A stretch of DNA of 13,269 nt from JAJYSO01 sp964579505 (lineage in GTDB: Bacteria; Bacteroidota; Bacteroidia; Flavobacteriales; Flavobacteriaceae). The number at the start of each line of letters is the position of its first letter. The stretch's first letter is position 1. The notes under the pieces are model-generated. The model was not told the DNA's origin. It saw only the letters and a list, made by a program, of their open reading frames with translations, and did not search any database. The DNA is taken from NCBI GenBank assembly GCA_964579505.1, contig CAZOGC010000028.1:1-13269 (forward strand). Direction: 5' to 3'. Both the position numbers and the translations under genes were made by a program. Of the stretch, positions 1-5,241 are shown piece after piece.

Positions 1-335
1 CTCTTGCAATTATTGGATTTGCAGAAGTATTGAGACGATTTTTCGGAGCGGAAAAGCTACCCGATTTTACGACAATGATTATCGTTTCCATTTTAGCCCT
101 GACCGCAAATGGAATTTGTTTGTACTTACTACAAAAATCAAAATCCAAAGAAGAAGCACATATGAAAGCGAGTATGATTTTTACTTCAAATGACGTGATT
201 ATCAACTTGGGAGTTATTACAGCTGGACTTTTAGTAAATTGGCTAAATTCAAATAAACCCGACTTGATTATCGGAACAATAGTTTTCGTTTTGGTAATTC
301 AAGGAGCGGTACGAATATTAAAACTTGGAAAATAA
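1..335 (+). CDS. Cation diffusion facilitator-like transporter, C-terminal part (5' end outside window)
   Basis: The frame is open from base 3 to the TAA at 333-335, so only the end of a longer protein is present. A TTG at 30 is probably an internal leucine, because the reading continues upstream of it. About 110 residues are visible, with two clear hydrophobic segments and a third weaker one. The stretch HMKASMIFTSNDVIINLGVI resembles the fifth membrane helix of cation diffusion facilitators, where a polar His and Asp take part in metal binding. CDF proteins export divalent metals such as Zn or Cd in exchange for protons at the inner membrane. There is no room for the cytoplasmic C-terminal domain of classic CDFs, so this is probably the short membrane-only form. 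It lies just upstream of an attC-like site and is likely the cargo of a cassette. The metal cannot be told. Confidence 0.6.
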   Translation, partial: LAIIGFAEVLRRFFGAEKLPDFTTMIIVSILALTANGICLYLLQKSKSKEEAHMKASMIFTSNDVIINLGVITAGLLVNWLNSNKPDLIIGTIVFVLVIQGAVRILKLGK

Positions 336-344
336 AGAAAGCAC

Positions 345-479
345 TGGCTACAACACGGGTTTTGCGTCAGGCGGGCTGATGTGCAAACTTGGAGCTTTGT
401 ACTTCTAATGAACTTTAGTAATAAATTGAAACTTTGTGCTCCGAAACCCGCCCGAACGCAAAGCCCGAAAACGTTAGAG
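345..479 (+). repeat. attC-like recombination site 1
   Basis: This imperfect stem lies between the transporter stop and the first ORF-less cassette. The left arm reads AACACGGGTTTTGCG then GGCGGG. The right arm reads CCCGCC, then CGCAAAGCCCG, ending at GTTAGAGC (473-480). The arms pair in an outer block (CGGGTTTTGCG with CGCAAAGCCCG) and an inner block (GGCGGG with CCCGCC), as the L and central arms of an attC do. The start of the owning cassette is off the window, so complementarity of its R'' box to its own 5' end cannot be tested. The AAC and GTT ends are kept, but the rest of the R boxes departs from the class 1 consensus. Confidence 0.65.
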
Positions 480-716
480 CGACATAACGCCTGCGGCGTT
501 GTTTGTCTGCTCGTTTTCGCTACGCTCAAACTCCTGCATTCAAACTATATGTCGCTCTAACGCTGCGCTTGACCAAATTTATTACGCCTTGGCTCCTAAC
601 GTCGCCTAACAAGACGTTTGACTAAATTTGGATCCGAAAAAATAACACAGAAATACTTTTGTGGCTCCGCCACTTCGTATTCTCTGATTTTTTTCGGAAC
701 TTCGTCAAGCGCAGCG
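474..716 (+). mobile_element. ORF-less integron-like cassette, copy A (identical to 2831-3073)
   Basis: This 243-bp unit has no credible gene. It runs from TTAGAGCGAC just after G473 to G716 of the next GTT. By eye it is identical base for base to 2831-3073, and identity stops within one to a few bases of both cassette borders while the flanks differ. GTTAGAGCGACATA (473-486) is the exact reverse complement of TATGTCGCTCTAAC (548-561), joining the cassette start to its own R'' box. A second AAC-ended box, GTCGCCTAAC (601-610), follows. The arm CTAACGCTGCGCTTGAC (557-573) is the exact reverse complement of 704-720. The unit thus holds one complete attC plus an extra left arm. A TAnnTTTG promoter box (654-661) faces the next cassette. 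Confidence 0.8.
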
Positions 717-722
717 TTAGGC
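601..722 (+). repeat. attC-like recombination site 2 (inside ORF-less cassette, copy A)
   Basis: GTCGCCTAAC (601-610) is the exact 10-base complement of GTTAGGCGAC (716-725). Just inside, GTTTGAC (615-621) faces GTCAAGC (704-710), with unpaired spacers between the two pairs. The centre holds a hairpin with the stem GTGGC/GCCAC and loop TCC (661-673), flanked by partly paired arms. The ends GCCTAACAA and AAGCGCAGCGTTAGGC closely resemble attC sites of mobile integrons in order and spacing. This is the clearest attC in the window. Confidence 0.8.
654..661 (+). promoter_or_regulatory. Possible Bacteroidota promoter -7 box in ORF-less cassette (copy A)
   Basis: TACTTTTG matches TAnnTTTG. A TTTG ending at 630 lies 23 nt upstream, at the long end of accepted spacing. 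Transcription would run into the protease cassette. The same box occurs at 3011-3018 in copy B, in front of the esterase cassette. The motif has only six fixed bases and the DNA is AT-rich, so a chance match is possible. Confidence 0.35.
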
Positions 723-1936
723 GACAGCTAACTTAATTCCATCAACATACTAAATATTAAGAAATTAAGCTTTGAAAAATAGATATAGCATATTAAGACC
801 CTTAACAATTGAAGAGCAGGAAATTTTCGCAATTAATACCTGTAATTTTTTCTCTCCTTTGAATTATAGGAAAAATTGTGAATTGCTCAAAATTAAACTA
901 GATGAAAAGTCTATAAAACCATTATCCTTTGGAAGCCTTTTAAAATATCTTAAAATAAAAACAAATCTTGATCCATATAAATATATGCGTCATTTGGATG
1001 TGTTAATTAAAAAATTTATAGATAAAGGTTTTTTTGTAAATGCGGGGAATACATTTAAGGGATCTCCACCTATGAATCATTGTTATTATGCCCAATTTGA
1101 ATTAACCAATCTTCAAAGCAAAAGCCTATATTGGCTTGGGGACGTCCTAGGAGAAGAATACCTAATGAAAAAATATGAACCTTTTATTGTAAGATTTGAA
1201 GGAGAATATAAAAATGGGAATTCAGGTACAGGCTCTGGCATTTTGATAAATAAAAACACCATTTTGACTTGTAGACACAATATTACGGACTTAGTTAAAT
1301 ATCGTTGTTTCATAGGAGATTCTGAATTACAAATTGATAATCACAGCTATCACGACAAACACGATATTGGTATTGTAAAAACTCTTAACGATTTAAATTA
1401 CGGCTCATTCCCATACTTTGGAGAACCATATGTTTTAGATACAACTTTAACAATGGGGTACCCACCGTTACGTGGAATGAGAGAAGCCCCTCTCATATCT
1501 CAAAAAGGAGAAATTAATGCCTTAAGTAGAGATTGGAATAATTGTAGTTGCATAACAATTTCTTCGACAGTCCGACCGGGGAATAGTGGCGGTCCAGTTA
1601 TTTCAAAGAAAGGCTATATAGTGGGAATTGTAACACAATATGCAAATTCGGCAACTCAGGTCTCAGTGGATAAAGAAAATTTTATTGACAATAAATCTAT
1701 TCCGTTTTATAATGCAATCGCATCAACAGACATTATAAAGATATTGACTGAGCTTGATACTTCAATTGAGATAGCGTTTGAAGACTACCAATAGATGATA
1801 CGCCGTACGCCTAACACGCTGTTTGCCAAAAGCGGCAGTAAACGTCTTCGATTGAACATTTTTCGTATATTTGAAGTCTCGGCTTCGAATAAAATTAGGT
1901 GGTTAAAAGTGCCGCCTTCGGCAAGCAGCAGAAACG
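717..1936 (+). mobile_element. Cassette carrying the trypsin-like protease
   Basis: The unit starts after G716 and ends at G1936. Its first bases GTTAGGCG (716-723) are the exact reverse complement of CGCCTAAC (1808-1815), the R'' box of its attC. It carries one same-direction gene ending 13 bp before that R'' box, the usual one-gene cassette plan. Confidence 0.75.
772..1794 (+). CDS. Trypsin-like serine protease with a novel N-terminal domain
   Basis: The 340-aa protein has a chymotrypsin-fold protease in its C-terminal 200 residues. The catalytic triad is visible: His169 in TCRHNI, Asp198 in HDIGIV and Ser272 in RPGNSGGP, in family order and spacing. Residues 1-125 are not recognised; they look helical and charged and may be a winged helix or partner-binding domain. 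No signal peptide is seen, so it probably acts in the cytoplasm, unlike most HtrA or trypsin enzymes. No PDZ domain follows. The start is taken as TTG at 772 because no ATG fits better. The gene is alone in its cassette, and no clear promoter was found between 717 and 771, so it may depend on the upstream ORF-less cassette. Cytoplasmic trypsin-like proteases with unusual N-termini are known in bacterial conflict systems; a defence role here is inference. Confidence 0.8.
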   Translation: MKNRYSILRPLTIEEQEIFAINTCNFFSPLNYRKNCELLKIKLDEKSIKPLSFGSLLKYLKIKTNLDPYKYMRHLDVLIKKFIDKGFFVNAGNTFKGSPPMNHCYYAQFELTNLQSKSLYWLGDVLGEEYLMKKYEPFIVRFEGEYKNGNSGTGSGILINKNTILTCRHNITDLVKYRCFIGDSELQIDNHSYHDKHDIGIVKTLNDLNYGSFPYFGEPYVLDTTLTMGYPPLRGMREAPLISQKGEINALSRDWNNCSCITISSTVRPGNSGGPVISKKGYIVGIVTQYANSATQVSVDKENFIDNKSIPFYNAIASTDIIKILTELDTSIEIAFEDYQ

Positions 1937-1942
1937 TTGCCT
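1808..1942 (+). repeat. attC-like recombination site 3
   Basis: R'' is CGCCTAAC (1808-1815) and R' is GTTGCCT (1936-1942). The stem pairs GCTGTTTGCC (1818-1827) with GGCAAGCAGC (1920-1929) through one G-T pair, and GCGGCA (1832-1837) with TGCCGC (1910-1915). The loop shares long stretches with the site at 4245-4381, such as GGCTTCGAATAAAATTAGGTGG. Small ORFs on both strands across this site are shadows of the hairpin. A TATATTTG box lies at 1866-1873 but has no TTG at usable spacing. Confidence 0.75.
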
Positions 1943-2004
1943 GTGATTTTACTACGGCTTCGTTTCCAAAACAGATAAACAATCAAAACAAAATAATATT
2001 CTGA

Positions 2005-2028
2005 AAAGTTGTTCATTCGGACAACTTT
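2005..2028 (+). promoter_or_regulatory. Inverted-repeat operator of the toxin-antitoxin operon
   Basis: AAAGTTGT (2005-2012) and ACAACTTT (2021-2028) are perfect 8-base inverted repeats separated by 8 bases. They cover the TTG element of the operon promoter. Their position suggests the site where HigA, alone or with HigB, represses its own operon. Confidence 0.6.
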
Positions 2029-2039
2029 CTGTATCTTTG
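2009..2039 (+). promoter_or_regulatory. Bacteroidota-type promoter of higB-higA
   Basis: TTG (2009-2011), 20 bases, then TATCTTTG (2032-2039) matches the Bacteroidota consensus. Transcription should begin about 4-7 bases after the box, at roughly 2043-2046. The toxin ATG is at 2046, so the message would be leaderless or nearly so. Confidence 0.65.
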
Positions 2040-2045
2040 CTGTAA

Positions 2046-2405
2046 ATGAATGAACCGAAGATTAGAACCATAACTTTGTATAAAAACTACTTCTCTGATT
2101 TCTACAAAAAGCAGAACCAGAAAGTGAAAAATAAGATTTTATGGACTTTTAGACTCGTTGAAACCATACAAGATGTCCCAACCGACTATTTTCAACATAT
2201 GACAGGAACGGATGGGCTTTTTGAAATTCGGGTAAAACTTGGAAGCAATATTTTTAGAATTTTTTGCTTCTTTGATGAAGGACAGTTAATTGTTTTGGCG
2301 AATGGGTTTCAAAAGAAAACTCAAAAGACACCAAAGTCAGAGATTGAGAAAGCATTAAAAATAAAAAAGGAGTACGAAAATGAAAAAGAATCTAAAAACG
2401 CTTGA
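2046..2405 (+). CDS. higB: HigB-like toxin (RelE/Gp49 superfamily)
   Basis: The 119-aa basic protein matches the phage-derived Gp49-like/HigB group of the RelE fold. Recognisable parts are GTDGLFEIRV (54-63), SNIFRIFCFFDEG (67-79) and NGFQKKTQKTP (86-96), which is near-signature text for this family. These toxins are ribosome-dependent or free mRNA endoribonucleases that stop translation; basic residues in the 62-92 region would contact RNA. The toxin comes first in the operon, the HigBA order, and its last 26 bases overlap the antitoxin gene. The charged tail after residue 105 (EYENEKESKNA) is in the overlap. Its own promoter makes the cassette independent of any distant integron promoter. 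The start is the ATG closest to the promoter. Confidence 0.88.
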   Translation: MNEPKIRTITLYKNYFSDFYKKQNQKVKNKILWTFRLVETIQDVPTDYFQHMTGTDGLFEIRVKLGSNIFRIFCFFDEGQLIVLANGFQKKTQKTPKSEIEKALKIKKEYENEKESKNA

Positions 2406-2676
2406 CCAATTCATAGAAGAAGAATACGGCAAGACAGGAACCTCAAAAAGGGATAAATTTGAAGAAGGATATGAAAACTTCAAACTCGGATTTTTAATCC
2501 AACAAGCCAGGCTTGAAAAAGGTTTGACACAAGAAGAACTCGCAAAAAAATGCGGAACAAACAAAGGTTACATATCGAAAATTGAAAATAATCTGAAAGA
2601 AGTGCGTATCTCGACGTTACAAAAAATTGTGGAACTCGGATTAGGCGGACATCTTGATCTATCAATAAGACTATAA
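2380..2676 (+). CDS. higA: HigA-like antitoxin, XRE-type HTH protein
   Basis: The 98-aa protein has a helix-turn-helix of the XRE/Cro-CI type at about residues 38-92: LIQQARLEKGLTQEELAKKC, then GTNKGYISKIENN. The N-terminal 35 residues (LDQFIEEEYGKTGT) match the partner-binding leader often seen in antitoxins paired with Gp49 toxins. It should neutralise HigB and repress the operon through the inverted repeat at 2005-2028. It starts inside the toxin gene with a 26-base overlap in another frame, so translation is probably coupled. It ends 23 bases before its attC. Confidence 0.85.
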   Translation: MKKNLKTLDQFIEEEYGKTGTSKRDKFEEGYENFKLGFLIQQARLEKGLTQEELAKKCGTNKGYISKIENNLKEVRISTLQKIVELGLGGHLDLSIRL

Positions 2677-2699
2677 TTGGAACTCGGAAATAAAAAAAC

Positions 2700-2836
2700 C
2701 ACAGGCAACAAACAGTTTGCCGCAATGGCTGGTAAACGGCTTCGATTGACAGAAAAGTAGTAAATTTACGCTCACGTCTTCGGTTGACGTTTAGTGGTTG
2801 AAATCAGCCACTGCGGCAAGCTGCCAGCCGTTAGAG
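2700..2836 (+). repeat. attC-like recombination site 4
   Basis: R'' is within CACAGGCAAC (2700-2709) and R' is GTTAGAG (2830-2836). CAGTTTGCCGC (2713-2723) pairs with GCGGCAAGCTG (2813-2823) through one G-T pair, and TGGCTG (2726-2731) with CAGCCA (2805-2810). In the present array R'' and R' pair only at AAC/GTT, because R' belongs to the next cassette. R'' pairs over 10 bases with the start of its own cassette. Confidence 0.75.
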
Positions 2837-3073
2837 CGACATAACGCCTGCGGCGTTGTTTGTCTGCTCGTTTTCGCTACGCTCAAACTCCTGCATTCAA
2901 ACTATATGTCGCTCTAACGCTGCGCTTGACCAAATTTATTACGCCTTGGCTCCTAACGTCGCCTAACAAGACGTTTGACTAAATTTGGATCCGAAAAAAT
3001 AACACAGAAATACTTTTGTGGCTCCGCCACTTCGTATTCTCTGATTTTTTTCGGAACTTCGTCAAGCGCAGCG
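2831..3073 (+). mobile_element. ORF-less integron-like cassette, copy B (identical to 474-716)
   Basis: This 243-bp unit is, base for base by eye, the same as 474-716, now sitting between the toxin-antitoxin and esterase cassettes. The shared block extends only to the bases common to both flanks (2829-3077). The exact borders at GTT sites point to site-specific recombination and not to homologous duplication of a larger block. Full identity suggests a recent event or regular gene conversion. It brings a TACTTTTG box (3011-3018) 75 bp upstream of the esterase ATG. No gene is visible in it. Confidence 0.8.
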
Positions 3074-3079
3074 TTAGCA
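2958..3079 (+). repeat. attC-like recombination site 5 (inside ORF-less cassette, copy B)
   Basis: This is the same stem as at 601-722, but here followed by GTTAGCAAAC (3073-3082). The internal box GTCGCCTAAC (2958-2967) therefore pairs with the new R' only at CTAAC/GTTAG. That confirms the R' half belongs to the next cassette. Confidence 0.75.
3011..3018 (+). promoter_or_regulatory. Possible Bacteroidota promoter -7 box in ORF-less cassette (copy B)
   Basis: TACTTTTG matches TAnnTTTG, with a TTTG ending 23 nt upstream at 2987. The esterase ATG at 3093 lies only 20 bp inside its own cassette, leaving no room for a promoter there. This box is a candidate driver, giving a leader of roughly 70 nt. 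Confidence 0.4.
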
Positions 3080-4375
3080 AACATTTAAAGCGATGAAAAA
3101 AACATCAATAATCACTTTAGTTTCTTTTTTCACAATTACATCTTCTCTTTTCGGGCAACAATATGAAAGTTACAAAAGACTTAATGACACGACTATATAT
3201 TCAAATCATCTTAATTATGTTAAAAACATAAGCATAACTGTTCCTGATGTTTGGCAAAAAAATATCAATCAATCTTTCCCATTGATAGTCATCTTCGACA
3301 GACAAAATAATAGAAATTATTCTTATATTATTAGAACCATTGATTATTTAACAAGTACAGCTCAAATGCCAAGATCAATTGTAATTGGAGTTAAATCGGA
3401 TGAAATGCATAGGTATAGGGAAACTTCATATATTGGAAATGGTAAGGCAATAGACAATGAGAAGTTTATTTTTGATGAACTTATACCTTTAGCGCGCAAA
3501 AATTATAAAGCCTCTCCATTTACTCTTTTAATAGGCCATTCCAGATATGGTTACTTTACAACCTCTTTGCTGTTCAGTAAACTTAAAGAAATTAATGCAA
3601 TTATTTCGATGAGTCCTTTTTTTTCGGAGAAAGGCATCTCACTGACAGATTCAGTAAATACTTTGAATAATATCCAATTCAAATATTATAAGTATTATTA
3701 TTTTGGAATAGGTAATGATTACCCAAATGATTTCTATAAAATGGATTCCTCATTAGAGAAGTTGAATAATTCTAAAATAAATGCAAAAGGCTGGTTGTTT
3801 AAGCAAGCGTACCATAATGCCACGCCCGGGTTAACAATTGCAAGAAGCCTATATAAAATTTTTGAATATTGGAATAAGGAACAAAACAGATATTCATCAA
3901 ATTCAAATAATTCGGTCAGTACTCTATCCACTATAGAAAAAAATATTGATGCGCATTATGGCAGTAGATTAAAAATTTCTTTGGGAAACTTAAATGGTAA
4001 AGGATGGTATTTTTTTAATTTAAAAGAGTATAGAAAAGCAATTGAGGCTTGGAAAAAACTAATGGAATTTTATCCGAATTTTTCAGAAGGCTATTTATAT
4101 ATTGCAACGGCTAAATCAAAAACGAAATTAAAAAGTGACGAATCGTTTGAAAATTTTTATAAATCTTTAGTGAAAAGCAAATTCTATACTGACAAGGAAA
4201 AGAGTAAATTAAAGAAAGAAGCTAAAGATATTAAAGAATAAAACGTTTGCTAACACGCTGTTTGCCAAAAGCAGCAGTAAACATCTTCGATTCAACTTTT
4301 TTGATTAAATTAGCGAATCGGCTTCGAATAAAATTAGGTGGTAAAAGATGCCGCCTTCAGCAAGCAGCAGGAACG
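3074..4375 (+). mobile_element. Cassette carrying the secreted esterase-like gene
   Basis: The start GTTAGCAAAC (3073-3082) is the exact 10-base reverse complement of GTTTGCTAAC (4245-4254), the R'' box of its attC. One gene fills it, beginning 20 bp after the recombination point and ending 3 bp before R''. Confidence 0.8.
3093..4241 (+). CDS. Secreted or surface alpha/beta-hydrolase, putative esterase, with C-terminal TPR-like region
   Basis: The 382-aa protein begins with a signal-peptide-like stretch (MKKTSIITLVSFFTITSSLF, then GQQ), so it should be exported. Residues about 40-260 fit the putative-esterase (esterase D-like) branch of alpha/beta hydrolases. PLIVIFDRQ (63-71) is an early strand, GHSRYG (148-153) is the nucleophile elbow with Ser150, and His241 in AYHNATPG is the expected catalytic His, as in the HxSxP motif of relatives. 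The acid is probably Asp209 (GND). Residues about 285-345 hold a TPR-like pair around GKGWYFFNLKEYRKAIEAWK. This hydrolase-TPR pairing is common in Bacteroidota. Relatives act on carboxyl esters, acyl chains or siderophore esters; the substrate cannot be told. Start choice is firm because the signal peptide follows at once. Confidence 0.75.
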   Translation: MKKTSIITLVSFFTITSSLFGQQYESYKRLNDTTIYSNHLNYVKNISITVPDVWQKNINQSFPLIVIFDRQNNRNYSYIIRTIDYLTSTAQMPRSIVIGVKSDEMHRYRETSYIGNGKAIDNEKFIFDELIPLARKNYKASPFTLLIGHSRYGYFTTSLLFSKLKEINAIISMSPFFSEKGISLTDSVNTLNNIQFKYYKYYYFGIGNDYPNDFYKMDSSLEKLNNSKINAKGWLFKQAYHNATPGLTIARSLYKIFEYWNKEQNRYSSNSNNSVSTLSTIEKNIDAHYGSRLKISLGNLNGKGWYFFNLKEYRKAIEAWKKLMEFYPNFSEGYLYIATAKSKTKLKSDESFENFYKSLVKSKFYTDKEKSKLKKEAKDIKE

Positions 4376-4381
4376 TTCTCT
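4245..4381 (+). repeat. attC-like recombination site 6
   Basis: R'' lies in GTTTGCTAAC (4245-4254) and R' is GTTCTCT (4375-4381). The stem pairs ACGCTGTTTGCC with the complementary segment around CAGCAAGCAGCAG. The site is clearly homologous to the one at 1808-1942, sharing ACACGCTGTTTGCCAAAAGC and GGCTTCGAATAAAATTAGG. Some stem positions differ (CTTCAGCAAGC here against CTTCGGCAAGC), so this copy is slightly more mispaired. Short ORFs across it are not genes. Confidence 0.75.
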
Positions 4382-4390
4382 GCAAGCTTA

Positions 4391-4443
4391 CCCAACCGCA
4401 CAAACAGCACATTTGGTTTTTGCCGACACACAAAATCCAACGC
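4391..4443. repeat. AC-rich intergenic repeat, left copy (related to 13215-13265)
   Basis: Both copies follow the order CCCA(A)CCGCACAAA, GCACATTTGGTTTTT, then a run of C/A-rich steps ending CCAACGCT. Identity is high but not complete. The left copy lies near the start of the 8.7-kb unit and the right copy near the start of the following cassette. Shorter AACGCWC motifs also occur at 12877-12960. The function is unknown. Confidence 0.55.
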
Positions 4444-4446
4444 TGA

Positions 4447-4469
4447 AAAAAACAAAAGAGCTGTTTTTT
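4447..4469 (-). terminator. Possible terminator of the leftward operon
   Basis: AAAAAACA (4447-4454) and TGTTTTTT (4462-4469) form an 8-base inverted repeat with a 7-base loop, 33 bases past the stop of the DUF6339-like gene. On the minus strand the hairpin would end in a T run. The stem is nearly all A-T and weak, so this is tentative. Confidence 0.3.
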
Positions 4470-4501
4470 GCCAACGCTCGAGAAAAACAATAGCAAGCAA
4501 G

Positions 4502-5239
4502 CTAAATTGCTGAAATATTTCCGGAGACCTTTTCTAATTCAGACTTGAAAAACTGACGGTCATAATAGGCAATTGGTTTGACACCGCCAACTACATTTAA
4601 GTGCTTGGTAACAAAGCGGGTTTTATCTTCAAACTTGGTTTTGAACAAATCCTCATTCTCTTGGATAAATTCCAAAATACCCAAGACAGCTTCTTTATGG
4701 CGACCTAATTTATAGGTTCCTAAAGTACGAGTTGGAAAATCCAATTGACGGAATAAAATTTTGGTCAAATCGTATTTGTTTTCTCCTTTGGATTCATCAA
4801 CAGATAAATAGACCGACCACCATAGACCAGCAATAGCGTGTCTTAATAAACTGCTTTGAGCAGACGAACTTAAAAACCAATGGTCTAAAATATATTTACT
4901 CGGGTTAGCTGATTTTCCGTTATAAACCTCCGACCATCTTTTTATCATATACGGGTATAAATCAACGTGAGCCAAATAAACCCACAATCGTTCATCAGAA
5001 GCCTGAATGGGTTCTAATTTTTTATAAGCTTCATAAATTTTGACAGCCGTTATAAAATCATCGTTTTCGTCTAAATTTTCAGACAGGTTGGGAACGACTT
5101 CGATATTCGGCATCATTAAAACTTGCTTTTTATCATATACAAACTCTTTGCTTTTATAAAACTCCAAAGATTCACCGGAAGAAACATCACTTTTCAGATG
5201 TTCTGTATATTTTGTCTTAAATATGAGTTGCTTTGCCAT
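4502..5239 (-). CDS. DUF6339-like protein, last gene of the leftward operon
   Basis: The 245-aa protein resembles, from memory, the DUF6339 family, which occurs next to GHKL ATPases and DNA methyltransferases in defence-type loci. The supporting text is the central block SDERLWVYLAHVDLYPYMIKRW (about residues 80-101) and the later stretch LLRHAIAGLWWSVYLS (about 135-150), then LTKILFRQLDFPTRTLGTY and a helical C-terminus. No nuclease motif or nucleotide-binding loop is evident. It looks all-helical, so an adaptor or sensor is as likely as an enzyme. It starts 2 bases after the stop of the 289-aa gene, so the two are almost certainly cotranscribed. No signal peptide or membrane segment is present. 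Family assignment is moderately sure; molecular function is unknown. Confidence 0.6.
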   Translation of the reverse strand: MAKQLIFKTKYTEHLKSDVSSGESLEFYKSKEFVYDKKQVLMMPNIEVVPNLSENLDENDDFITAVKIYEAYKKLEPIQASDERLWVYLAHVDLYPYMIKRWSEVYNGKSANPSKYILDHWFLSSSAQSSLLRHAIAGLWWSVYLSVDESKGENKYDLTKILFRQLDFPTRTLGTYKLGRHKEAVLGILEFIQENEDLFKTKFEDKTRFVTKHLNVVGGVKPIAYYDRQFFKSELEKVSGNISAI

Positions 5240-5241
5240 AA

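Larger units (their letters stand above)
1937..2830 (+). mobile_element. Cassette carrying the HigB/HigA toxin-antitoxin pair
   Basis: The first bases GTTGCCTGTG (1936-1945) are the exact 10-base reverse complement of CACAGGCAAC (2700-2709), the R'' box at its far end. Toxin-antitoxin pairs with their own promoter are frequent cargo of large sedentary integrons, where they are thought to reduce loss of the array. The content fits that pattern. Confidence 0.8.

Noticed and set aside
299..529. 76-aa minus-strand ORF across the first attC
   Set aside because: It lies over the end of the transporter gene and the attC stem; stems often leave open frames on both strands, and the peptide has no family resemblance.
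1785..2004. Two antiparallel ORFs of 65 and 69 aa after the protease
   Set aside because: Both fall in the attC hairpin, and a similar pair occurs at 4247-4513 over the homologous attC; the similarity comes from the DNA repeat, not from a protein.
474..3077. Duplicate 243-bp block as an insertion sequence or MITE
   Set aside because: Its borders are GTT recombination points with no target-site duplication and no short terminal repeats of IS type, and its end folds as an attC, so a cassette explains it better.
345..3079. CRISPR or tandem array made of the repeated stems
   Set aside because: The repeats are single long imperfect stems at irregular gene-sized spacing, with no short constant repeats or spacers.
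4247..4513. 88-aa plus-strand ORF (with a 63-aa minus-strand partner at 4305-4496) after the esterase
   Set aside because: It spans attC site 6 and the AC-rich leader; composition is not protein-like and it shows no start signal.
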